NCBI GenBank assembly: GCA_029582165.1
Contig: CM055881.1
Span: forward strand, 23,913,594 to 23,977,593
DNA length: 64,000 bases
Origin: Portulaca oleracea
Taxonomy: Eukaryota; Streptophyta; Magnoliopsida; Caryophyllales; Portulacaceae
Direction of reading: 5' to 3'
Shown here in pieces: positions 10,885 through 20,600 of the stretch. The number at the start of each line of letters is the position of its first letter. The first letter of the stretch is position 1. Made by a program: the position numbers and the translations under genes. The notes under the pieces were generated by a model that ran no database searches, had not been told where the DNA came from, and saw nothing but the letters and a program-made list of their open reading frames with translations.

Positions 10885-11664
10885 ATCATTTGTCAAATGA
10901 AAGATTCATCACATACAACCCATACACATATAAATCAACACATGCCGACCCAAGATTACATTGTGTACAACGCTGTGTTACAGCTTTGAACTCACTCATT
11001 CTATTGGTTGCACCTCCCATTCTAATTGATTACACGAAATATCCAACATTTAATTCACACAACATACAAATTAAAATTACCAACTCATTAGAAAATGACA
11101 AAAAAAAAAACCTATCATCTACCAAATGAGCAATTCATCACATACAACCCATACACATAGAAATCAACAAATGTCAGCCCTAGATTACATTGTGTACAAC
11201 ACTGGATTACATCTTTGAACCCACTCATTTTATTGGTTGCACCTCTCATTCTAATTGATTGCATGAAACATCCAACATTTAATTCATACAACATATAAAT
11301 AAATAAAAAATTACTCTAAGGTACCCTAACTTTTGGTGAAATGTTTTTCAGTGCAACTTTTGAAAATTTTGCACTACTTTTTGGGTTAGTAATTATTTGG
11401 TGTTTTTCCAACCATTAATTTTATTAAGTGACCAAAATGCCCTTATTCTTCCCTTATTGAAGAAATACCTTTGAAGAAGAAGAATGAGGGTATTTCGATC
11501 ACTTAATAAAATTATTAGCCGGAAAAACACTAAATAATTACTAACCCAAAAAGTAAGGGTACCTCAAAATTAGTTTTGAAAAGATGCGAAATAGTTCCCA
11601 AATATTAAGTACTCCGAGTAATTTTTTGTATAAATAAAAATTACCAACTCATTAGAAAATGACA
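10885..11664. repeat. Direct tandem duplication (~227-bp unit), second copy interrupted by a MITE
   Basis: Unit 1 (about 10885-11111) and unit 2 (about 11112-11303 plus 11629-11664) share long near-identical blocks: TTCATCACATACAACCCATA, TAGATTACATTGTGTACAAC-type, and ATTACCAACTCATTAGAAAA. Unit 2 is split by the element at 11304-11628, so unit 1 shows the empty site. Confidence 0.75.
11304..11628. mobile_element. Palindromic MITE, Mutator-type, 10-bp target duplication
   Basis: A 325-bp insert flanked by TATAAATAAA on both sides (11294-11303 and 11629-11638). Its ends are inverted copies (TAAAAAATTACTC and, inverted, CAAAAAATTACTC), and the whole element folds on itself through arms containing CACTTAATAAAATTA. 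The duplication length fits Mutator-like elements (9-11 bp). A second family member lies at 56644-56963. Confidence 0.65.
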
Positions 11665-12026
11665 ATTAAAATCATAACGAAAAACATTGTTTGAATTTGA
11701 ACACCAACAAATAGATTTGAACACCCACAAACACATTTCTCACCTTTAAATAAAACCACTCATTTGCAACATTCTTCACCATTTTTGCAATGTGAGCTTC
11801 TAGATTTCTTCTTCTTCTTCTTTGCCCAAAATATCTAACTCTTCTTCTTCAAAGTTGACGGATTTGAAAAATTTGGGGCAACTTGATAATTCGGGCAGCT
11901 CATATGAAAATTTTAAAAAAAAATTTAAAATCTTACTGGATATGACAATTGAGTAGCCAATGTCTCACCTTTATTATAAATTGGAACTCCATTGTTCATC
12001 CATTACTTTTCTATCAAATGATCTCA

Positions 12027-12233
12027 TGGGCCATCCTTTATAGTCAAGAAACCTAAAATCAATAGCCCAAAACGTAGCCCACAAGAATTGCGGCCTAATC
12101 AGTGAAAGAAATATAAAAGGATCCAATTTAGTGAAGGATGGAGCCCACTTTCTTTAAAACCCTAAGCCCTATCTATTGGGCCTGTTTCTCTCTCTGCCGC
12201 AATGCAAGGTCGTTTCCTCCGCGAAACCCTAAC
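12027..12233 (+). promoter_or_regulatory. snoRNA-type promoter: Site II elements, TATA-like box, telo-boxes
   Basis: Site II motifs TGGGCY/RGCCCA occur at 12027-12032, 12064-12069, 12076-12081, 12142-12147 and 12177-12182. A TATAAA lies at 12113-12118. Telo-boxes AAACCCTAA lie at 12157-12165 and 12224-12232. The Site II plus telo-box combination is the known promoter signature of plant ribosomal protein and snoRNA genes and links them to cell growth. Its place directly upstream of six snoRNA candidates supports the reading of the whole locus. Confidence 0.7.
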
Positions 12234-12333
12234 TAACCCCCTCTTCTCCTCCTACAAAACCTTAAACCCTCCCCATTCATTTTCGTATCCTTCTCCTCCA
12301 CAGCGAGTTACTTTCTTCGCAACCTTGCTATAG
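12202..12333 (+). CDS. Short reading frame in the first exon of the snoRNA host transcript (43 aa)
   Basis: An ATG shortly after the promoter opens a 43-codon frame starting MQGRFLRETLTNP, rich in Ser, Thr, Pro, Phe and Arg, and ending in TAG just before a donor-like site (12349). No acidic residue follows the early Glu. It could be a chance frame in a non-coding RNA, an upstream peptide, or the start of a spliced protein; no family is recognised. It is listed because of its position, not because coding is proven. Confidence 0.25.
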   Translation: MQGRFLRETLTNPLFSSYKTLNPPHSFSYPSPPQRVTFFATLL

Positions 12334-12460
12334 CACTTCATTTGATAGGTAATTTCTTGACAGGGTTTTCGATTTTGTCTTCAATTGTTATCTAAGTTTA
12401 TTCAGATAAATGGATAGAGTTTGTATTCTGGGTGATTTTCAATCGTGTTTTTGCTGTTAT

Positions 12461-12546
12461 GAGTGTTGCGGTGATGAAGCTTAAGTGTGGACTAGAGTTT
12501 CTGACTTAATGTTTGAAGACAAACCCTTGGCTGTCTGAGCACACTC
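12461..12546 (+). ncRNA. C/D box snoRNA A, copy 1 (two 25S rRNA guides)
   Basis: Terminal stem GAGTGT/ACACTC, box C GTGATGA, box D' CTGA after the guide GGACTAGAGTTT, and box D CTGA after the guide CCCTTGGCTGT. The D' guide is complementary to ACTCTAGTCC and the D guide to ACAGCCAAGGG. Both target segments occur roughly 60 nt apart in plant 25S rRNA, as I remember that sequence. By the box D +5 rule the D guide would place a 2'-O-methyl on the second C-side position of ACAGC. A near-identical copy is at 13601. Confidence 0.8.
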
Positions 12547-12660
12547 ACGTCTGAATCTTCTCAATATTTCAGTTTTATTCTTGTTATCTTCAATAATCTT
12601 GTCAATTTCATGGGTCTTCTTCGTTTTTATTCAAATGCGGAGATGGCTTATACCGTTTCT

Positions 12661-12749
12661 GAGGGCTGTTGATGATAAACTAAATTATCTTAGCGGATTT
12701 CTGTGAGATCAAAGATCTATGATCTTTTGTTACACACACTGAAGCCCTC
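12661..12749 (+). ncRNA. C/D box snoRNA B, copy 1 (two 25S rRNA guides)
   Basis: Perfect 7-bp terminal stem GAGGGCT/AGCCCTC, box C TGATGA, D'-like CTGT after the guide CTTAGCGGATT, and box D CTGA after the guide TTGTTACACAC. The guides are complementary to AATCCGCTAAG and GTGTGTAACAA, which lie only two bases apart in 25S rRNA (AATCCGCTAAG-GA-GTGTGTAACAA, from memory). A second copy is at 13362 with a changed D' (CAGT). Confidence 0.82.
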
Positions 12750-12862
12750 AAATTTTACATTTCTCCTTGATTTTTGCTGTCGTTCTTCATTCGCAAAGTT
12801 TGTTATTTACCGTGTTCCTTGATCTTTTACAATTATTTTGCGATATTACTGTTAATGGTGAT

Positions 12863-12977
12863 GATATGATGCGATGATGAGGTAAAACACTTCGGTGTAA
12901 ATGGGTAGTGGACAAAATCTTATGGTTTTGCCGTGAGCCCTATAATATAACGACTTCTCCTTCCACTGAGCGCTATC
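12863..12977 (+). ncRNA. C/D box snoRNA C (18S rRNA 3'-end guide)
   Basis: Box C (ATGATGA at 12874-12880) and box D (CTGA at 12966-12969) lie between partly paired ends (GATA..GC/GCGCTATC). Directly upstream of box D the guide CGACTTCTCCTTCC is complementary over 14 bases to GGAAGGAGAAGTCG near the 3' end of 18S rRNA. The interval between the boxes is longer than usual (about 85 nt) and I cannot place box D' with confidence. Confidence 0.65.
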
Positions 12978-13089
12978 TTCATTTACATCTGAAATCAATT
13001 TCCAATAAATGCCTTCTGTGTTTTCTTGTAACCAGGGATGAATTTTAGTAAATTCTGAATCTTGAGTTTATTTAATTTCATTAATAAAT

Positions 13090-13234
13090 TGATGCGTCCA
13101 TTACCAATTCTGGGGGATAAAACAGTTCCTCTTGGCATAATGGCTCGGACGCAAAATCAATGGTTTCAGTGTGGTATATCCTGATTGATGGCTGTCTTAT
13201 GTGTCATATGATCCTGGAAACGCCTCATACATTT
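13090..13234 (+). ncRNA. H/ACA box snoRNA candidate
   Basis: A strong first hairpin has arms GCGTCC/GGACGC and CCATTA/TAATGG with a CCAA/TTGG extension and a loop containing GGGGGATAAAACAG. An H-box-like AAATCA follows. A second, weaker hairpin is closed by GTTTCAG/CTGGAAAC, and ACA sits three bases before the proposed 3' end (13229-13231). The order hairpin-H-hairpin-ACA is the H/ACA layout; these RNAs guide pseudouridylation. The target was not identified. Confidence 0.5.
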
Positions 13235-13361
13235 CATTTCATACCTGTGTCTTGCTTTCCTGTTATTGTGTGTTATAGTTTCACTGTCGTAGGATGCATT
13301 CATTTTGGCTTTTTGATGTCCCATCACTTGTGGTATTAGTGGTACAATTGTTTTGTTCTGT

Positions 13362-13457
13362 GTAAAGGGTTAATGATGATAGCATAATTTATCTTAGCGG
13401 ATTTCAGTGAGATCAATGATCTATGATCTGATTGTTACACACACTGAAGCCCTTTAC
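13362..13457 (+). ncRNA. C/D box snoRNA B, copy 2
   Basis: Second copy of snoRNA B. The terminal stem is a different but perfect GTAAAGGG/CCCTTTAC, and box C (ATGATGA), both guides (CTTAGCGGATT and TTGTTACACAC) and box D CTGA are kept. The internal D' reads CAGT instead of CTGT. The changed stem with complementary changes on both sides argues that the copy is under structural selection. Confidence 0.8.
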
Positions 13458-13600
13458 TATCTCCAATTTTGGCACATTGTTTTCTAAATTCGTTCTTAGA
13501 TGTTTGTTGGGTTTATGAACGGGTGTTTTTTTAAGGGTGCATGCATTGTTCTGAAATGGTTAACTTAAAGGGTGAAGTGCCTGGTGAATAGAATATTCAT

Positions 13601-13678
13601 TGTGCTGTGATGAAGTTTAGTGTGGACTAGAGTTTCTGACCTTGCGTTTGAAGACAAACCCTTGGCTGTCTGAGCACA
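13601..13678 (+). ncRNA. C/D box snoRNA A, copy 2
   Basis: Second copy of snoRNA A with its own perfect stem TGTGCT/AGCACA, box C GTGATGA, D' CTGA, box D CTGA and both guides identical to copy 1 (GGACTAGAGTTT and CCCTTGGCTGT). Only the linker between D' and the second guide differs (ACCTTGCG versus ACTTAATG). Confidence 0.8.
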
Positions 13679-14549
13679 TACGACACATGCACTTCACCTG
13701 AAACCCGTGTTTTTAATGGTAATTTATTTGTATCAATGCCATCAGAAAATGTTATCTTGTTCATGTTTTCAGTCTTGGTTGTTATTTTCTCTGCTAATAA
13801 ATTGTCATTTGAAATGTTTATGCTTCATGTTTTTCCCCATGCAAACTGTGTACTGCATCTGTTTTTTCTACAAAAGCTATGTGTGGTACTCGAATTCTCT
13901 TTTATTTGACAACAGAATAGAGTGCTGGTCCAAGGTAAGGATCTAATGTGTGCAAGTCTAAACCAACGCACATGCGAAGGTTGTGCTGGGTTGTTAGGAA
14001 TGATTGTTGCAATCAATGGAGTAAGAGATAAACCAACAACAGGGTTTAGGAAAGTTGATGAGGAACACAATGATCCAATTGGATTGTTGGAACATAATGA
14101 TCTAACAACATAAGGTTGGGGATGAGCTGAGTGTAAGACAATCAAGGTGTTCCTAGGCTGTTGTGGTTGTTGAGCTTTTGCTTGAACAAACTTCCTTTGG
14201 ATAACAAAAACTAAGTTTTCCCCCACTGAATCAAGGACAAGAAATCAATCGATGTTTGTAGAATCAAAAACTAAGTCTTTCTCATGGTAGGAAAACATCA
14301 AACCAAATCAACAAACAAGGAGACCTTTAAATAGCTAAGGAAGCTGAGTGTAACAAGTTTGTTAGTAGCCAACAAAGGTGAGTTAAATCCAAAATGGTGT
14401 AGAAACACCACATGGAATTCTGATATAGAAACACCACACAAGGAATTCTCTAGGGCTAAGCCTCTAAAGTGAGTTATATATAGAATGTACTACTAACACA
14501 TACTTGAAGGATGACCTCAAATACCATTGAATTTAGTCTAAACACGCCC

Positions 14550-15040
14550 AAGGAATGGATCATCCAAAATGTAAGCCACCAACAATGTTCGCAGAGACAC
14601 CAAAGAGCTAGATATGAGCTTGGATAAAGGGAGACCCACCACTAAAAGCAATAATTGACCAAGAATTGCTAGAGGATTCTCCACCACAATTTTATGAAGG
14701 ACTTGTTGTATCACCAATGTTACATTTATTAATAAGGATTATTGGATGATAATACACTGAACTTTAGGGGTATTGGACAATAATGTACCGCGTCAACCAC
14801 CAGCTGAATTAGTTTGAGTGCGTTATTGTCCAATACCCTACAAGTTCAGTGTATTAGAGTCCAAGAAAAAAGTTTAGTGCATTATTGTCCAATACCCCTA
14901 AAGTTCAGTGTATTATCATCCAATAATTCTATTAATAAAGTAAATAAGATTTTGAGAGAATGGAAGCATTGTTTCATCTTTGTATTCAAGATTCAGATTC
15001 AAAATGATCAAAATTCCCCACAAATGAAACATTACCATTG
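14550..15040 (-). mobile_element. LTR-like fragment, minus orientation
   Basis: Segments such as AAGAATTGCTAGAGGATTC, CCACCACAATTTTAT, and AAATAAGATTTTGAGAGA recur inverted at 16.94-17.14 kb and in the same orientation at 35.04-35.17 kb. They look like the R/U5 part of one LTR family. A 194-bp MITE has inserted at 14736. Confidence 0.5.
14736..14929. mobile_element. 194-bp MITE with ~45-bp inverted repeats and 9-bp target duplication
   Basis: The two ends are nearly perfect inverted copies over more than 40 bases (GATTATTGGATGATAATACA at the left; the same read inverted at the right). TATTAATAA flanks it on both sides (14727-14735 and 14930-14938). A 9-bp duplication suggests a Mutator-type element. 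An internal third copy of the arm motif TATTGTCCAATACCC occurs at 14826. Confidence 0.7.
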
Positions 15041-15340
15041 ATATATGTGTGTACACACATACCAATCCTTACTTTCATTTAGGATAACAATAAATAAAAT
15101 GGAATTGTGATGGTATTAAATTTATCTTCACATTCTTTTTATTTTTTCATTTTTACCATATTGTTTTTGTTTTTTTTAAAATTTTTGCTCCTAAAAAGAT
15201 AATGAAGTGTAATTATTAAAAGAATTTTTGAATTTTTTTTGAGAATCTGAACAATTATTATGATTTTTAAAAGGAAAAAAAGTGAAAAGATTGGAAAAAA
15301 TTGAAAAAAAATAAATGTTGTAAAATTATTAAAAATTGTG

Positions 15341-15408
15341 TTAATTTGAATAAAATGCTACTCAAAATTTATATGATTTGAATCAAATGCTACTCAAAAT
15401 TTATATGA
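15341..15408. repeat. Short direct repeat, about 33 bp x 2
   Basis: TGCTACTCAAAATTTATATG occurs twice in succession (about 15356 and 15389), preceded each time by GAATAAA/GAATCAA. Low-complexity, AT-rich. Confidence 0.6.
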
Positions 15409-15689
15409 TATTTAGGGTATACTTATCCCATATGAAGGCATTGTTCTTTTGTGCGTTGCGTTTACGTTGCGTTGGAAATGATTAAAAAGTGACGATAATT
15501 TGCGTTATGTTGCGTTGCGTTTGGCTGTGTTAACGCATGAAAGAACGATGCCGAAGTAAATTTTATTTTTTTTGGACTACTATCATCATTCAAACTACAA
15601 GTGAAGATTATTGTCATATAATTGGTGAAAGTAGGGATTATTAGAATCCAAAATGAGAGAGGAAAACTATGCAAAACCTTTTAAGATTG

Positions 15690-16010
15690 AAGGGGGTCAT
15701 GGGCGTGACCTTGGTTTCTTGTGGAAGAAGGCATCGAACCAGCATGGGGGTCACATGTGTGGCCTTGGTGGTCATAGGTGTGACATGTCTCTCAGATGCG
15801 GTGGTCATGGGTGTGATCTTGCTTTCTTGCATAAGGGGGCTTGGTCCATGAAGGGGTCACGAGCGTGATCCTTGACGTCATGGATGTGATTTTATTCTGG
15901 AAGGTGGTCACGACCAACGAAGGAAGGGTCATGACCAACCAGCATGTCATGGGTGTGACCAAAGGTGTCATGGTTTGTAATAGGGTCGATGGCTTGTCTT
16001 CTTCTTCCGG
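15690..16010. repeat. Array of GGTCATGGGYGTGACC-type palindromes (probable LTR U3)
   Basis: At least seven imperfect palindromes of the form GGTCAYGGGYGTGAYC occur in 300 bp (about 15697, 15746, 15769, 15802, 15856, 15878 and 15945), with a recurring spacer CTTGCTTTCTTG/CTTGGTTTCTTG. Many CG steps have become TG or CA, as expected for old methylated repeats. With 14550-15040 it would form one minus-oriented LTR. Confidence 0.5.
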
Positions 16011-16829
16011 TTTCCTAGGTTGATCATCCCCTCTTATTTATGTCGATAACTTGAAGCCCCATTAGAAGGTTCAAGGATTGTCCCGAGGAGGACCTGGGCA
16101 TCATCCCATGCTCCGCGATTCTGCTTGAAGTGAACTCCGCAGCAAATGACGATCAAAACATGCCTCGAAGGTCTCAGATTCGCCTTAAAATGGACACCAC
16201 ACCCAGGAGTTGGGGAAAAAAAGGAGGCCCTAAGGGAATTCGAGACCATAGTCTTATAAAATTTGGCCCTACCCTAAAATGGCGCACACTCTCCTTCTTG
16301 AAAGGAATTGCCCTCGACTCTTGGGAGGAAAAACTGAAGCGCCCTCCATGACTACTTAGAACCATATAGTTCTTAATATCTCCCTCTCCAAAAAATCTTA
16401 TGAGGCACACAACTAGTATCAAATCCTACAATGTATCCATCATTATTGAAGAAGAAATTGGTAGGAGGATTGTGTGGAGGTAAGGGACAAAAGGAGGGAA
16501 TCGGAAAATTTTGTAATGTTATGGAACTCATTCTCACTAGGCTCGCTGCAAGGTAAAGACAAAACTATGGGTTGCATGTCCTCACCAAAAGCACTCTCAT
16601 CCTGTGTTTCACTCATTAGGAGATTCCTCTACTCATGTCCCACCCCAATTTCATTTTTGTGGGTTAAGGTCAATGATGGTTTGAATGAACTCAAGGAATC
16701 CAGGTCAAATAAATATTCTACATTAAGCACATCACACAACCAAGATGACATGTCAAGTTCTAAGAACACCCAATCAACATTCCAATAACCAATGTCAACT
16801 AAACAACATGTATGACATATTCAAAGAGT

Positions 16830-17140
16830 ACGCCCGTGACCCCCATGTTCCTTCGGCAAGAAACCAAGGTCACGCTCGTGACACCTTCATTTTAGGTGTT
16901 TTTGTATAGGTTTCCCTTCTCCTTATGTATAGTGGTAATGAATCATTTGTAGGGGACTTTTTTGATCATTTTGAATCTGAATCAAAGATGAAGCTATTGG
17001 TTTTCATTCTTTTGAAATCTTATTTACTTTATCCATGGTGTTGCAAGTAAATTCTTAATAAAATTGTGGTGGAGTATCTTTTAGCAATTCTTGGTGGGTT
17101 GTAGCTCTTGGTGGTGGGTCTCTCTTGAAGGGGAGTATTA
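16830..17140 (+). mobile_element. LTR-like fragment, plus orientation
   Basis: Begins with two palindrome-type motifs (CGCCCGTGAC, GGTCACGCTCGTGACACC), then a TATA-like ATGTATAGT, and ends with R/U5-like sequence inverted relative to 14.6-15.0 kb (CTTATTTACTTTATCCATG, ATTGTGGTGGAGTATC). The two fragments face each other with their upstream regions inward. Confidence 0.45.
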
Positions 17141-17644
17141 AATGTATTTTACTAGGAGTCTTCTTCTTTAGCATATTTATTTTTCAGAAATATGAAATCA
17201 GAGAGAACAATTCATTTCCTCCAATATATTTTTTCTTATATTTATTTTTCTTCACCACCAGTTGAACAAACCCGATATGGGAAAATTTTCAAATTAACTA
17301 ATTTCTCCAAGAAGATTTGGCGTCGAGACACTCCTTATACATAATATGTGGGGAATGGTCATAGGCTACAAGTACATATCTAGCAGCAACATATATATTC
17401 ACAATAATACATTAGTGTTCCAATCCGCAGATTACATAGATCCGGTAAATCTTTCCAAATAGATTCAAAATTGCTGGATCACATTAGCTAGCACAAGAAC
17501 CAAATGTGACAAGAAAGGGAACAACAATTTTGTCATACTGAAAACCCTGATCCTGTAGGTTGAGGGTGCCATGATCCTGCGAATGTTGTTGCTAAAGGAC
17601 ACGCATGAACCCCGTCCAAAGAAAATGCAAATGGTGGCATATAA

Positions 17645-20600
17645 TCACTTTGCAGGTGATTTCGATTTCCATTGCTTGATAGCTTCAAGAAGGGTAGTGT
17701 TTGGCATTATAAATTTGTGAGGAAGTGGAAGATTTGTGGTGGGTGATGTGTTATTTTCTGATAACCACCCTTCTATCGCTTTACGGTCGTATGTGTATCC
17801 ATCTGCTGCTACATAGGGGTCTTCCATCACATCCTATTGTACAAATGAATTTCAAAGTAATCAAATTTACAGTGTGTATGTTCATCTGAAGAATGGAAGA
17901 ATTATATTTTAGTCCAAGGGGCAAGAATGAATGAATGATCAACTTAAGAGGCATACCTTACGAATAGGGCAAATGAAGTGAGCTGGTGGTGCTGTTGATG
18001 CAGTTGAAGCTGATTCCCTGGCTCTATCAGCTAGTTCTTTCAATCTTTCTAAGGCAGGAAGGACCTTTTCTGTAAGGTCAGGCCTGTCTCGCCCCCTAAG
18101 CTCTGCACATTGCAATCCTAATAAAGCCATTTCAAGAGTTTCCTTTTCAGGCCACGGTCCAGCTTCGGGGTCTAGGACTTCGTGCAGGTTACTTTCGTCT
18201 ATGGCATCCTCAATAAGATAAGCTATGCCTACTGCAGGCTTTGCTGTGAGCAATTGTAAGATGACGACCCCCAGAGCATATACGTCTGACTTGGTTGAGA
18301 CTCTCCCGGTCCTTTGATACTCAGGGTCTATGTAGCAGAGTGTCCCCACAGGGCTGGTTTCCTTGTATAGAGTTTTGAGGGACTTGTTAGTGGGTTCGAC
18401 ATTGATCATTGTACCAAGGCCAGCATCACCAATCTTGCTAACTAAGTTGTGATCTAGCAAGATGTTGGCTGGTTTTAAGTCACGATGGATGATGGGTCGG
18501 GGCTTTGTGCTATGGAGATACGCAAGGGCTGCTGCCACCTCCCAGCAAATTCGGAACCTGTCATACCAGGGTAGGGGAGGCTTTTCATTATTTTGGAACA
18601 ACCTGTCATCTAAACTGCCATTATCCATGTACTCATACACTAGGCAACTCTCTTCAGGAACGGCTCCAAGCAGCAACAACAAGTGTGGATGCCGAATAGT
18701 GCTCAATATTTCTAACTGTTTGTTATTCAATCAAGATCAAAAACATAATTTCATCAACCTACATGGAACAATTTAAATGCTTATCAGATTGGGGTAGGAT
18801 AAGTTGAGTTCGTTCTCATACCTCCTGAAGGAATTGTTTGTTCATTGCGCTGTCTTTGGAGTGAAGTACCTTCACTGCAACTGTGGTGTGATGCAATTTG
18901 CACTTGTACACTGTCCCAAAAGCACCCATCCCAATCTTATGTTCATCAGCAAAGGAAGAAGTTGCCTCCACGATCTCCTCCCAGGTAAACTTTTGGTACT
19001 GGCAAATGGAACTTGTGATTAGTTGCTTAAGTTTCTCCTCATTTTCCTTTGCTTCATTCGCTGCCTTAGTCTCTGCTTTGTTCTGGGGTTTGTTTCTGAG
19101 GTTAGGTTCCCTTTGAACAGCACCCTCGCCTTGGGTTTTGCCGTCTTTATTTTGCTGTAAGCTTGATAATTCTTTAGCCTTTTGCTCCTTTAGTTTGACT
19201 GCTTCCTCCACTCGCTGCTTGCTTAAGTTAGTTAGCTCATCAAGCGGAAAGAGGAACTATTTAAAAAGGAAAAACAAGAGAATGCAAGTTTTGATAAGAA
19301 TACTTTTGCAATAATTAGAGTAAAGAACATCTCCTATGGCTTTGAGACTCAGACTTATGAGGTGATGACCAAAATGCTAAGGAGTATGACTTATTATCCT
19401 TGAAGAAGTTGTATTCATGAATTGGATATGGAATAGTAATTCACCTTTTCATTGATATCATTCTTCTGATTCAGTTGGTACATTTGTTCAAGGTGTCTGA
19501 GTTCAATTCTTAGCTTTTCCAGCTCAAAGGCCTGATGATAATACAATTCTCGTTAAACATGATTGCAAATACTATAAAAGCGATCTACTGGCTCATCACA
19601 AAAACAAGTCGTTCCATAGGGGTTGTTGGAAGATTATTTAATACCTGTCCGGTTGAAGTAGCTGTTGGAGAACCTCCATGTGGTGCACGTTGTGGTGGAG
19701 TGTCAACAAAAGAAGCATGAGAAGTGGGAGTGAAAGTAACTTTGGGGGGAGTGCCCATTGGAGAACTTTTGGGGGGACCTTCCATAAAATGACCAGTAGG
19801 TGAGTTGCTGATGAAAGTAATTCTGGGTGGGGTGCCAATTGGTGAACTTTTGGGCGGGGCTTCACTATAAGAACCGGGAGGAGTACCTTTGGGTGGAGTC
19901 AAATCAGGAGATCCCGTAGGTGGTCTGTCCATGAATGAACTTGAGGGTGGAGTACTGCCCATAACATATCCTGTGGAGCTCGCAGGTGATTGGTCTTGAT
20001 GAGGAGGGATGGCTGTAAATGAAGCTCCCGGGGATGTCTGCTCCGAAACCCACGAGTCAGAACTGCTAGAGCTTTGATTGAGAGCCCTTGAATACCCTGT
20101 AACCCTGTTGGTATTCTCGTCTGGCTTTGCTTTTGAAAACCCACCATACCCGTGTTCCTTAGGATGGGTAGAGGAGGACAAAGAGTTTGAAGCACCTGAG
20201 AACGGGTTTGAAGTCACTCATTATGTTAACTGTTGTTTAGTACACAACTCAAACTAGCATTTTGGATTGATATAAAATGGGTGTCAGAAACTTACGCGTT
20301 GGTGATGAAGGCCCGCTCTTCAGCAGACGACCTGCAATCACCAACACGCGCTAAAAGATTCAGTTGATTAGGTATAAGAAATGTCCCTATTTTTTTTTTT
20401 TGCTCACTAACACCAAAAGGTTGTTTCTAGAGTAACTTTTGTAAGTCTCTTGGAATTTGTCTCTCTGCTTACAAAGTTTGCGTATATTAAAATTTTCACA
20501 AATTGTGAGAGCAGAGGGGCTGTTAGATTCACGAAACTTGTATGGGATTAAATATGTAGCATGATAAACTTGTATGGGATTAAACTTGTCTCTCTGCTAA

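Larger units (their letters stand above)
12183..13820 (+). ncRNA. Polycistronic snoRNA host transcript (approximate span)
   Basis: All six snoRNA candidates between 12461 and 13678 lie on the plus strand between a snoRNA-type promoter and a possible polyadenylation signal AATAAA at 13796-13801. A donor-like AG/GTAATT at 12348/12349 and acceptor-like T-rich AG sites (for example near 12572) suggest a spliced leader. The start and end are estimates. Plant snoRNAs are commonly made from such multi-gene precursors cut by RNase III and exonucleases. Confidence 0.55.

Noticed and set aside
12977..13089. Additional C/D snoRNA (GGATGAATTTT...CTGAATC)
   Set aside because: Box-like words occur but there is no terminal stem and the interval is too short for a guide RNA.
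13825..14226. 133-codon minus-strand frame downstream of the snoRNA cluster
   Set aside because: No domain, odd composition, overlaps the possible poly(A) region and an uncharacterised repeat; not supported as a gene.
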